The translations under genes and the position numbers were made by a program. Below are positions 24,160 to 31,666 of a DNA stretch of 64,000 nt, piece after piece. Numbering within the stretch: the stretch's first letter is position 1; each line of letters opens with the position of its first letter. The notes beneath the pieces are model-generated. The model saw only the letters and a program-made list of their open reading frames with translations. It was not told the DNA's origin and did no database searches. Source of the stretch: Oscillospiraceae bacterium (GTDB lineage Bacteria > Bacillota > Clostridia > Oscillospirales > Ruminococcaceae); assembly GCA_900752435.1 (NCBI GenBank), contig CAADVD010000022.1, forward strand, positions 8,391 to 72,390. The letters run 5' to 3'.

Positions 24160-25263
24160 ATGACGGTAAAGAAGATGTTAAAGTGGATTGGAATTATTTT
24201 GATAGCGGTCGTACTTTTATTTTTTGTGGTAATTGTAGTTGTTCGTATTTATAATTATTGCAAATATAGGATCGCATCCCCGAATGGCATTCAGGAATCT
24301 ACTTATTTGGAAGTGAATGGAATCCAACATTATGTGCAAATACGGGGTAAAGACAAAAATAATCCGGTGATTCTGTTTTTGCACGGAGGACCAGCCAGTC
24401 CAATGGGATATGTGTCTCCTTATTATCAGAGCGATTTGGAAGATGAATATACCTTTATTAATTACGATCAACGCGGTTGTGGAAGAACGTATTATGCCAA
24501 TGACGGCGGAGCGCAGAACTTATCCATCGAACAGTTGGAGCAGGATTTGGATGTGATTGTGGATTATGCCTTAAAACGGTTTGAACAAAAACAAGTCATT
24601 ATCATGGGACATTCATGGGGAACGATCCTTGGAACCTTGTATATACAAGATCACCCTGAAAAAGTATCTTCTTATATTGGAGTCAGTCAAATCGTAGATA
24701 TGTTCTCTGGAAAAGTAAGCATTGCCGAGAAAGCACGGAGCCTTGCGGAAGGTCAAAATGAGGAAGATGCTGTTTTGTTGGATAAACTCATCCATCGGAT
24801 GAAAGCGACAGATTCGTATGAAGAGATAAATTGGAACGATTTGTCGAAAATGGTGGGATTATCTGCCAAGTATTTGTCTGTTGAGGGCGAGTGTTCATCG
24901 CTAAAGCAGATGTGGCTGGGTTTAACATCGCCATATATGAATTTTACAGATATGCGATGGTTTATCCAGCAAATGAACATGAACGAGTTTTTTGAAATGG
25001 AAAAACCGTTGATGGAGTATGCGTTTTTTGACTTTAATCTGGAAACGCTGTCTCATGACTATGAAGTCCCCGTGTACTACATTGCAGGCGAGGGCGATTA
25101 CTCCACACCGCAGGACGAGGTGGAACGGTATTACCACTCGATAAGCGCGCCGAATAAAGGTTTCTATTTACTTGAAAATGTTGGACACAGCATGTTTATT
25201 GACAATCCTTCGGAATTTAGCCGCACAGTCAGAGAAATCTTGGCCAACCAATCGTTTTCTTAA
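24160..25263 (+). CDS. Membrane-anchored alpha/beta hydrolase (proline iminopeptidase-like)
   Basis: A 367-residue protein with an N-terminal TM anchor (residues 9-30) and an S33-type hydrolase domain. The oxyanion segment is FLHGGPASPMGY, DQRGCGRT follows, and the nucleophile is Ser-152 in MGHSWGTILG. The acid lies in GEGDYSTP and the His in NVGHSMF. The motif HGGP with DQRGxG is typical of prolyl aminopeptidases, although true substrates vary. The base composition is slightly more AT-rich than its neighbours, which may mean acquisition. ATG 24160 follows AAGGAGAG. Confidence 0.87.
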   Translation: MTVKKMLKWIGIILIAVVLLFFVVIVVVRIYNYCKYRIASPNGIQESTYLEVNGIQHYVQIRGKDKNNPVILFLHGGPASPMGYVSPYYQSDLEDEYTFINYDQRGCGRTYYANDGGAQNLSIEQLEQDLDVIVDYALKRFEQKQVIIMGHSWGTILGTLYIQDHPEKVSSYIGVSQIVDMFSGKVSIAEKARSLAEGQNEEDAVLLDKLIHRMKATDSYEEINWNDLSKMVGLSAKYLSVEGECSSLKQMWLGLTSPYMNFTDMRWFIQQMNMNEFFEMEKPLMEYAFFDFNLETLSHDYEVPVYYIAGEGDYSTPQDEVERYYHSISAPNKGFYLLENVGHSMFIDNPSEFSRTVREILANQSFS

Positions 25264-25320
25264 GTGATTTAGACAGAAAAACAGGGAAAATTTTAACTCT
25301 CCTATTTTTGAAAAAAACAC

Positions 25321-25349
25321 TTGCAATTTGTCCTATCCTATGGTATGAT
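25321..25349 (+). promoter_or_regulatory. Promoter of rpmE
   Basis: TTGCAA (25321-25326), a 17-base spacer, TATGAT (25344-25349). A leader of about 110 bases follows, with a hairpin AAAGATGG/CCATCTTT at 25411-25432 that could serve autoregulation by L31; this last point is speculative. Confidence 0.7.
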
Positions 25350-25465
25350 ATTTATTCAGAAAAACGTTTTTAATCGGTGAAAGCCGTTTAAAATAAACAA
25401 CATTCTTATGAAAGATGGCAAAATCCATCTTTCCCACAAATAAGATTCATGCGAGGTGAACTGAC

Positions 25466-25666
25466 ATGAAACAGGGTATTCATCCAGAATACAAAGAAAC
25501 CACCATCACTTGCGCTTGCGGCGAAGTGATTCACACCCGTTCGACAAAAGAGAACATCAAGGTTGAAATTTGTTCCAAGTGCCATCCGTTCTTCACTGGA
25601 AGACAGAAACTGGTAGACACCGGCGGACGTGTTGACCGCTTCAAGAAACGTTTCAACATGAAATAA
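25466..25666 (+). CDS. rpmE: 50S ribosomal protein L31 (zinc-binding type)
   Basis: A 66-residue ribosomal protein. The zinc ligands are visible as CACG and CSKC with the intervening HTRSTKENIKVEI. It starts MKQGIHPEYKETTI and ends RFKKRFNMK, fully typical. The cysteine-containing form is used under zinc-replete conditions in bacteria that also have a zinc-free paralogue. ATG 25466 follows GAGGTG. It has its own promoter. Confidence 0.97.
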   Translation: MKQGIHPEYKETTITCACGEVIHTRSTKENIKVEICSKCHPFFTGRQKLVDTGGRVDRFKKRFNMK

Positions 25667-25746
25667 GCGGAAATGAATACTTGCTAGGCGATGCGGAGCG
25701 GCTGCTTTGCATCGCCTAAAAGTTATCCGGTACAAGAAGGTGACCC

Positions 25747-26385
25747 ATGGACGACAAACAATACCGCACCGTTGCCGCCTACGCCGAAGCCGAATTTGTC
25801 GAAAAAAAGTCCCGCTTCATCGGCGCGGTGATGCCGTGCAAAACGGAAGCGGAAGCGCTTGCGTTTATTGAGCAGAGGAAGAAGCAGTTCTGGGACGCGA
25901 CGCACAACGTCTTTGCCTACATCGTCCGCGAGCAGGGCGCGACTCCCATCAAGCGCTGTTCCGATGACGGCGAACCGCAGGGAACGGCCGGCCGGCCGGT
26001 ACTGGACGTTCTGGAGAAGGAAAATTTGACTGATTTATGCGTAGTTGCCACGCGTTATTTCGGCGGAATTATGCTGGGAGCGGGCGGTTTGGTGCGCGCC
26101 TATTCGCATACCTCCAAAATCGCCGTGGATGCCGCGCAAATTCTCCATATGTCCGTCTGCAAGCTCCTGCGGCTGGAATTTGACTACAGTCTGTACGGCA
26201 AAATCAGCTACATCCTGCCCAATTACAACATTGCGGTGGAAACCTCTGATTTCGGCGAAAACGTCCGTTTGGATCTCCTGATTCGACAGGACCGCACCGC
26301 CGCCTTTCTCAAAGAATTGACCGAACTCACCAACGGACAAGTCGTTCCGCAGGAAATTTCAGAAAAATACGCCGATATGCAATAA
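25747..26385 (+). CDS. YigZ/IMPACT family protein
   Basis: A 212-residue protein with the UPF0029 N-terminal fold: KKSRFIGAVMPCKTEAEALAFI, CSDDGEPQGTAGRPVLDVL and RYFGGIMLGAGGLVRAYS. A C-terminal DUF1949 domain follows. Relatives include E. coli YigZ and eukaryotic IMPACT; a regulatory role linked to translation is proposed but not settled. The ATG 25747 follows AAGGTG. A hairpin AGGCGATGC/GCATCGCCT (25686-25717) between rpmE and this gene may partially separate them. Confidence 0.93.
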   Translation: MDDKQYRTVAAYAEAEFVEKKSRFIGAVMPCKTEAEALAFIEQRKKQFWDATHNVFAYIVREQGATPIKRCSDDGEPQGTAGRPVLDVLEKENLTDLCVVATRYFGGIMLGAGGLVRAYSHTSKIAVDAAQILHMSVCKLLRLEFDYSLYGKISYILPNYNIAVETSDFGENVRLDLLIRQDRTAAFLKELTELTNGQVVPQEISEKYADMQ

Positions 26386-26460
26386 TTTTTTAAAAAATAT
26401 AGAGGATTTTGCGGATTCGTTTTGTATATATGTTATGAGAGGTTTTCTGGAGGGATGCAC

Positions 26461-27459
26461 ATGCGCGAATGGGTCGAACAGCAAGAGAGGGAAATGCTCT
26501 CCGCGTTCGCGTCTTTGTCCGCAGACACAAAGGGCAGACGACGGCCGGAAGCACCTTGTCCGCTTCGCACGGATTATGCCCGTGACCGCGACCGCATCAT
26601 TCACTCCAGCTCGTTTCGCCGTCTCAAACAGAAGACGCAGGTATTTCTGGCGCCGCAGGGCGACCACTATCGCACGCGCTTGACGCATACGCTGGAAGTC
26701 TCCCAAATTGCGCGCACCATCGCCCGGGCGCTCCGCCTGAACGAGGACTTGACCGAAGCCATCGCGCTCGGCCACGATTTGGGGCATACGCCGTTCGGCC
26801 ATGCCGGTGAGCGCACACTGGAACGTATTGTGCCGTTTCCGTTTCACCATGCTCTGCAAAGCGTTCGCGTGGTGGACAAGCTGGAACGCGACGGCAAGGG
26901 CTTGAACCTGACCTATGAGGTGCGCAACGGCATTGCCTGTCATTCTTCCGGCAGTGTACCGGCGCAGACGCTCGAGGGGCGCGTGGTGGAATTGTCGGAC
27001 AAAATTGCCTACATCAACCACGACATCGAAGACGCCATTCGTGCCGGTGTTTTGAAAGCGGACGAGCTTCCTTATGACAGCACCTATGTGCTGGGGCGCA
27101 CCAAAAGCGAGCGCATCACCACCATCATCCTATCCATTGTGGAAAACAGCGAGGGCAAAAACGCCATTTTGATGAGCGATGAGGTGGCCAAAGCGCACAC
27201 AACCCTGCGCCAATTTATGTTCGATTATGTGTACACCGTGCCGCCCGCCACCAGCGAGGAGCAAAAGGCCAATCACATCATTGAATGTCTTTATGAGCAC
27301 TTCCGGAACAATCCGAAGGCGCTCCCACCGCTCTACCATCCCATTTTGGAACAGGAGGGCATCGACCGCGCGGTTTGCGACTGTGTGGCCAGCATGACGG
27401 ACGGCTATGCTGTTCATCTGTACCAACAACTGTTCGTACCAAGTATGTTCATCAAATAG
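26461..27459 (+). CDS. dgt: Deoxyguanosinetriphosphate triphosphohydrolase-like protein (dGTPase, HD domain)
   Basis: A 332-residue HD-domain phosphohydrolase. It has SSFRRLKQKTQVF, TRLTHTLEVSQIART (the metal-site His region) and ALGHDLGHTPFGHAGE (the HD pair). It cleaves dNTPs to nucleoside and triphosphate, controlling nucleotide pools. ATG 26461 is six bases from GGAGGG, whereas the ATG at 26455 abuts it. It forms the cluster dgt-dnaG-rpoD, seen in many Firmicutes, which couples primase and sigma factor expression. Confidence 0.94.
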   Translation: MREWVEQQEREMLSAFASLSADTKGRRRPEAPCPLRTDYARDRDRIIHSSSFRRLKQKTQVFLAPQGDHYRTRLTHTLEVSQIARTIARALRLNEDLTEAIALGHDLGHTPFGHAGERTLERIVPFPFHHALQSVRVVDKLERDGKGLNLTYEVRNGIACHSSGSVPAQTLEGRVVELSDKIAYINHDIEDAIRAGVLKADELPYDSTYVLGRTKSERITTIILSIVENSEGKNAILMSDEVAKAHTTLRQFMFDYVYTVPPATSEEQKANHIIECLYEHFRNNPKALPPLYHPILEQEGIDRAVCDCVASMTDGYAVHLYQQLFVPSMFIK

Positions 27460-27493
27460 CGGATGACCGCCGTTTTGGAAAGTGGGTGAGAGC

Positions 27494-29245
27494 ATGGCCA
27501 TTCCGCAGAGCTTTATTCAGCAGTTATTGCTGCACTGCGACATTGAGGACATTGTGTCCAGTTATGTCAATCTAAAACGCGAAGGCCGGAACCGAAAAGG
27601 CTTGTGCCCGTTTCACTCGGAAAAAACGCCGTCCATGGTGGTGTACAACGACACGCAGTCGTTTTACTGCTTTGGATGCGGCGCAGGCGGCGATGTCATC
27701 ACCTTCATCCGCAAAATCGAAAATCTCGATTATGTGGAAGCCGTCAAATTTTTGGCGCAGCGTGCCGGATTGGAAGTGCCGGACGAAGCCAGCGACGACC
27801 GCACTGGTCAACTTAAAGCGCGGATTTTGGAAATCAACCGTGCTGCCGCTCATTTTTATCACAACTGCCTGAAAGCACCGGAAGGGCGCGCCGGTTATGC
27901 CTACTTCAAACAGCGCGCGCTGTCCGATAAGACCATCACCAAATACGGTCTGGGCTATGCACCGGCCAGTTGGGATGCGCTGATGAAGCATCTGCGCACC
28001 ATGGGCTTTACTTATGAGGAAATGGATGCCGCCAAGGTCATCAGCAAGGGCAAAAACGGCAGTTATTACGACTTTTTCCGCAATCGTGTGATGTTTCCGG
28101 TCATTGATCTGCGCGGCAATGTCATCGCTTTTGGCGGACGCGTGCTCGACGACAGCAAGCCCAAGTATCTCAACACGTCGGATACACTGGTGTTTAAAAA
28201 AAGTCGAAATTTGTTTTCACTCAACTTTGCCAAGAACGCCGGAAGCAATCGGCTGATTTTGGCCGAGGGTTACATGGACGTCATCGCCATCAATGCCGCT
28301 GGCTTTGAGAATGTCGTGGCGACGCTGGGAACGGCGCTCACGCCGGAGCAGGCCCGCTTGATGAGCAAATATGCCAGCGAAGTGGTCATTGCCTACGACT
28401 CCGACGGAGCCGGTCAAACGGCCACGCACCGCGCCATCAATCTGTTGTCCGAGGTGAACGTCACCACCAAAACCATTCAGATGGAGGGGGCGAAAGACCC
28501 CGACGAATTCATCAAGAAATTTGGCGCTAAGCGCTTTGAATTGCTGTTGGACGGAGCCGGTAACGTGGTGGAATTTGAGCTGCGCAAGCTCAAAGCCTCC
28601 TGCGATTTGGATGAAACCGACGGCAAGATGGAATACGCCAAACGTGCGGTGCAGGTGCTGTGCGGTATCCGCAATCCGTTGGAGCGCGAGGTGTACGCCG
28701 GCATTGTGGCACGGGAAACCGGCCTCAGTGTAGCGACAATTTTGTCGCAGACCAGCGCGGCTTACAAACGCCGTCAGCGCGCGTCGGAACGGCGCGAGTG
28801 GGCGGATATTCAGAACAACAAAAAAGATGCCAACAACCGCATCAATCCGCAAAAAATTCAATATGAAACGGAAAGCCGAGCAGAAGAGGGAATCCTCTCT
28901 TTTCTGGTGCGCAATCCCGACTACATGGAGTACGTTCTGTCCAAGATCCAACCAGAAGATTTTGTCACAGATTTCAATAAAAGAGTATTTACCGCCGTTT
29001 TGGAGAACATAACAGAGCAGCAGGAAGCGTCGCTGTCGATGATTGCGCCTGCTTTTACAGAGCAGGAACAGGGAGAAATATCCCGCATTCTGGCTGCCAA
29101 CAACGGACGGCAGAATCAAAAATTACTGGATGATTATATCGGTGTCCTGCTTGCGCATAAAGATAGTCTGAAGGGCAAAGATGTGCGCAGTATGGACGCG
29201 GCGGAGCTGGAGCGCATTCGCCAAAAAAAGGCGCAAAAGCGATGA
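27494..29245 (+). CDS. dnaG: DNA primase DnaG
   Basis: A 583-residue primase. The N-terminal CHC2 zinc finger is CPFHSEKTPS...SFYCFGCGAGG. The catalytic core has the FxxRVMFPV-like FRNRVMFPVIDLRG, and the TOPRIM domain has LAEGYMDVIA and YDSDGAGQ. The C-terminal helicase-binding region (about 440-583) interacts with DnaB in the family. It makes RNA primers for replication. I chose ATG 27494; a GTG at 27482 is in frame. It lies 34 bases after dgt and 52 before rpoD. Confidence 0.96.
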   Translation: MAIPQSFIQQLLLHCDIEDIVSSYVNLKREGRNRKGLCPFHSEKTPSMVVYNDTQSFYCFGCGAGGDVITFIRKIENLDYVEAVKFLAQRAGLEVPDEASDDRTGQLKARILEINRAAAHFYHNCLKAPEGRAGYAYFKQRALSDKTITKYGLGYAPASWDALMKHLRTMGFTYEEMDAAKVISKGKNGSYYDFFRNRVMFPVIDLRGNVIAFGGRVLDDSKPKYLNTSDTLVFKKSRNLFSLNFAKNAGSNRLILAEGYMDVIAINAAGFENVVATLGTALTPEQARLMSKYASEVVIAYDSDGAGQTATHRAINLLSEVNVTTKTIQMEGAKDPDEFIKKFGAKRFELLLDGAGNVVEFELRKLKASCDLDETDGKMEYAKRAVQVLCGIRNPLEREVYAGIVARETGLSVATILSQTSAAYKRRQRASERREWADIQNNKKDANNRINPQKIQYETESRAEEGILSFLVRNPDYMEYVLSKIQPEDFVTDFNKRVFTAVLENITEQQEASLSMIAPAFTEQEQGEISRILAANNGRQNQKLLDDYIGVLLAHKDSLKGKDVRSMDAAELERIRQKKAQKR

Positions 29246-29297
29246 AGCGTAAAACGCGTCCGCCAAGCCGTTACATCAAAAATAAGGGAGAGCTGTT

Positions 29298-30383
29298 ATG
29301 GGAACTGCAGAAAAAAAGACCGCCGTCATTGATTTGATGGAAAAAGGGAAACAAAAAGGCAAGCTCACAACCAAAGAAATTACCGATGCTTTGGAAGAGC
29401 TGGACTTTGATGTAGATCAAGTGGATAAGCTCTATGAATCGTTGGAAAACCTGAATATTGACATCGTGGAGGATTACGATTCCGAGGATGTGGATTTTGC
29501 CAAAAATCCGAACTTGAATTTGGAAATTGAATCCAGCCTGGTGGCGGAGGGCGTCAACATTGACGACCCGGTCAAAGTTTACTTGAAAGAAATTGGCCGT
29601 GTACCGCTGTTGACAGCGGAAGAGGAAATCGATTTGGCCACCCGTATGAACCAAGGCGATGTGGAAGCGAAAAAACGCTTGTCCGAAGCCAATCTGCGTT
29701 TGGTCGTCAGCATTGCGAAGCGCTATGTGGGACGCGGAATGCAGTTTCTGGATTTGATTCAGGAGGGCAATCTGGGGCTGATTAAGGCCGTTGAAAAGTT
29801 TGATTACACCAAAGGGTTTAAATTTTCAACCTATGCCACGTGGTGGATTCGCCAGGCCATTACCCGGGCGATTGCGGACCAGGCAAGAACCATCCGCATT
29901 CCGGTGCACATGGTGGAGACCATCAACAAGGTCAAAAAGGTAAGCAGCCAGCTTCTGCACAAAAACGGCCATGAGCCGAGTGCGGAAGAGGTCGCGGCGG
30001 TGCTGGACATGCCTGTGGATAAGGTGCGGGAGATCATCCGTGCCGCCCAGGAGCCGGTGTCGCTGGAGACGCCGATCGGTGAAGAGGAAGACAGCCATCT
30101 GGGTGATTTCATTCCGGATGACGAAGCGCCTGCACCGGCGGATGCGGCTTCACATACATTGCTCAAAGAACAATTGAGCGAAGTTCTCTCGACTTTGACC
30201 GAGAGGGAGGAAAAAGTTTTACGTCTTCGTTTTGGTTTGGAGGACGGACGTTCCCGTACACTTGAAGAAGTGGGCAAGGAGTTTGACGTCACCCGTGAAC
30301 GAATCCGCCAAATTGAAGCGAAAGCACTCAGAAAATTGAGGCATCCGAGCCGAAGTAAGAAGCTCAAAGATTTCATTGACTAA
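29298..30383 (+). CDS. rpoD: RNA polymerase primary sigma factor RpoD (SigA)
   Basis: A 361-residue group 1 sigma factor. It has a short region 1.1 (ITDALEELDFDVDQVDKLYE), region 1.2 (DPVKVYLKEIGRVPLL), region 2 with NLRLVVSIAKRYVGRG, DLIQEGNLGLIKAVEKFDY and FSTYATWWIRQAI, region 3, and region 4 with EEVGKEFDVTRERIRQIEAKALRKLRHPSRS. It directs transcription of housekeeping promoters such as the TTGACA/TATAAT ones noted in this window. ATG 29298 follows GGGAGAG. It closes the dgt-dnaG-rpoD cluster. Confidence 0.98.
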   Translation: MGTAEKKTAVIDLMEKGKQKGKLTTKEITDALEELDFDVDQVDKLYESLENLNIDIVEDYDSEDVDFAKNPNLNLEIESSLVAEGVNIDDPVKVYLKEIGRVPLLTAEEEIDLATRMNQGDVEAKKRLSEANLRLVVSIAKRYVGRGMQFLDLIQEGNLGLIKAVEKFDYTKGFKFSTYATWWIRQAITRAIADQARTIRIPVHMVETINKVKKVSSQLLHKNGHEPSAEEVAAVLDMPVDKVREIIRAAQEPVSLETPIGEEEDSHLGDFIPDDEAPAPADAASHTLLKEQLSEVLSTLTEREEKVLRLRFGLEDGRSRTLEEVGKEFDVTRERIRQIEAKALRKLRHPSRSKKLKDFID

Positions 30384-30550
30384 AGGGTACGTTGGCGGAT
30401 GCCGCCGGTATCCTGCACGGCGTACCCATGATCCAATTCAGCAAAGCATATTTTGCTTAAAAATAATAAGGAATCAAATATAGAAAGATTAAGCATGATA
30501 ATATGTGGTGATGTTTGGGAATTAGCATGTAATCGGAAGAGGAGTTTATT

Positions 30551-30958
30551 ATGCATATTACATTAGAAACAGATTACGCAATTCGAATCGTTGTCTTTCT
30601 CATTCAAGCAAATAAAAGAGTCGATGCCAAAAATATTTCCGAAGGAACCGGCGTTACTTTGCGTTTTGCGCTGAAAATTTTGAGAAAACTGGTTGCTGCA
30701 GGTTTTATTCGTTCATTTAAGGGGATTAAGGGCGGATATGAATTCGCAATGGATTCTCCGACATCTCTGTGTCTGTATGATGTTGTCCGCGCCATTGAAG
30801 GCGAATGCTTGCTGAGCAGATGCTTGGATGCAAACATTGGTTGCAACCACAAGCATGAGGAATCGGAAAAAGAATGCAAAACCTGTCAGGCATTCCGCCG
30901 TGCAACCGAAACACTGCAGTCTCAGTTGAAAGCAGTGACTTTTGACCAACTGGTCTAA
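30551..30958 (+). CDS. Rrf2-family transcriptional regulator
   Basis: A 135-residue winged-helix protein starting MHITLETDYAIRIVVFL, with the recognition region GVTLRFALKILRKLVAAGFI and the wing GIKGGYEFA. It has six cysteines (74, 86, 91, 98, 109, 112). The group around 86-98 is placed like the IscR/NsrR/RsrR cluster ligands, so it may bind an iron-sulfur cluster and sense redox, NO or iron-sulfur status. No target gene is next to it, and no isc/suf gene is in the window. ATG 30551 has AGAGGAG upstream. Confidence 0.92.
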   Translation: MHITLETDYAIRIVVFLIQANKRVDAKNISEGTGVTLRFALKILRKLVAAGFIRSFKGIKGGYEFAMDSPTSLCLYDVVRAIEGECLLSRCLDANIGCNHKHEESEKECKTCQAFRRATETLQSQLKAVTFDQLV

Positions 30959-31009
30959 AACATAGTTGTGCGGATACAGTCGATAATCACGGGGTTGGCT
31001 GTATCCGTC

Positions 31010-31058
31010 AAAACAGGCCGGACGCGCACCATTTTGATGCGCGTCCGGCCTGTTTTTA
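31010..31058 (+). terminator. Terminator of the Rrf2 gene
   Basis: A 19-bp perfect stem (AAAACAGGCCGGACGCGCA and its complement) with a nine-base loop and a T-run. A second palindrome CGGATACAG/CTGTATCCG (30971-31007) precedes it. Confidence 0.92.
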
Positions 31059-31173
31059 TGGGAATGGAGTGCAAATAATTTGTAAATCTTTGATGAAGGT
31101 TGCACATTTACGTACAACTTTTTGCCGTTTTGGAGGGGATAGTGAAAGGGTTTTTTGAAAGCGGACAAAACAA

Positions 31174-31215
31174 AAAGCCGCGTCCAAAGCACAATCTGTA
31201 CTTTGCCGCAGCTTT
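31174..31215 (-). terminator. Terminator of ireB
   Basis: Minus strand AAAGCTGCGGCAAAG pairs imperfectly with CTTTGGACGCGGCTTT and is followed by TTGTTTTG, 18 bases after the ireB stop. Confidence 0.7.
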
Positions 31216-31232
31216 CTTAAAAACGGATTTGC

Positions 31233-31478
31233 TCAATCTGCCAAATAAGCCCTTACCATTGCCTGAAGCAGCTCATCCCGATCAATGTGACGAATCAAGC
31301 TTCGTGCATTGTTGTGCGTGGTGATGTAGGTGGGGTCTTCCGATAAGATATAGCCGACAATCTGATTTATGGGATTATATCCTTTTTGACGCAATGCATC
31401 GTACACGGTCGTCAAAGTCCGCTTCATATCGTCTTCCTTATCATCTTTGACGGAAAAAGTCATCGTTTTATCCAGCAT
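31233..31478 (-). CDS. ireB: IreB family regulatory phosphoprotein (UPF0297)
   Basis: An 81-residue protein, fully typical: LDKTMTFSVKDDKEDDMKRTLTTVYDALRQKGYNPINQIVGYILSEDPTYITTHNNARSLIRHIDRDELL. In enterococci IreB is phosphorylated by the IreK serine/threonine kinase and restrains cephalosporin tolerance. ATG 31478 follows GGGAGG. In most Firmicutes it precedes yrrK/ruvX, downstream of alaS; here it stands alone between its own terminator and pheT. Confidence 0.95.
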   Translation of the reverse strand: MLDKTMTFSVKDDKEDDMKRTLTTVYDALRQKGYNPINQIVGYILSEDPTYITTHNNARSLIRHIDRDELLQAMVRAYLAD

Positions 31479-31611
31479 TGTTTCTACCTCCCATAACAAG
31501 CTAATAAATATATTATAGCGCATCCATAGAAAAAAACAAGAGTTTTCTTCTGCTTTTCACAAATTATTAGCATTTTATTGGGCTATGTGGGGAAAAGCCG
31601 AGAGAATTCCC

Positions 31612-31647
31612 TAAAAAAATCTCTGCGAATGGGTTTCATTCGCAGAG
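31612..31647 (-). terminator. Terminator of the pheST operon
   Basis: An 11-bp perfect stem CTCTGCGAATG/CATTCGCAGAG with loop GGTTT, followed on the minus strand by ATTTTTTT. It starts 20 bases after the pheT stop. Confidence 0.9.
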
Positions 31648-31666
31648 GGAGAGCGTTCAAAAAGAA

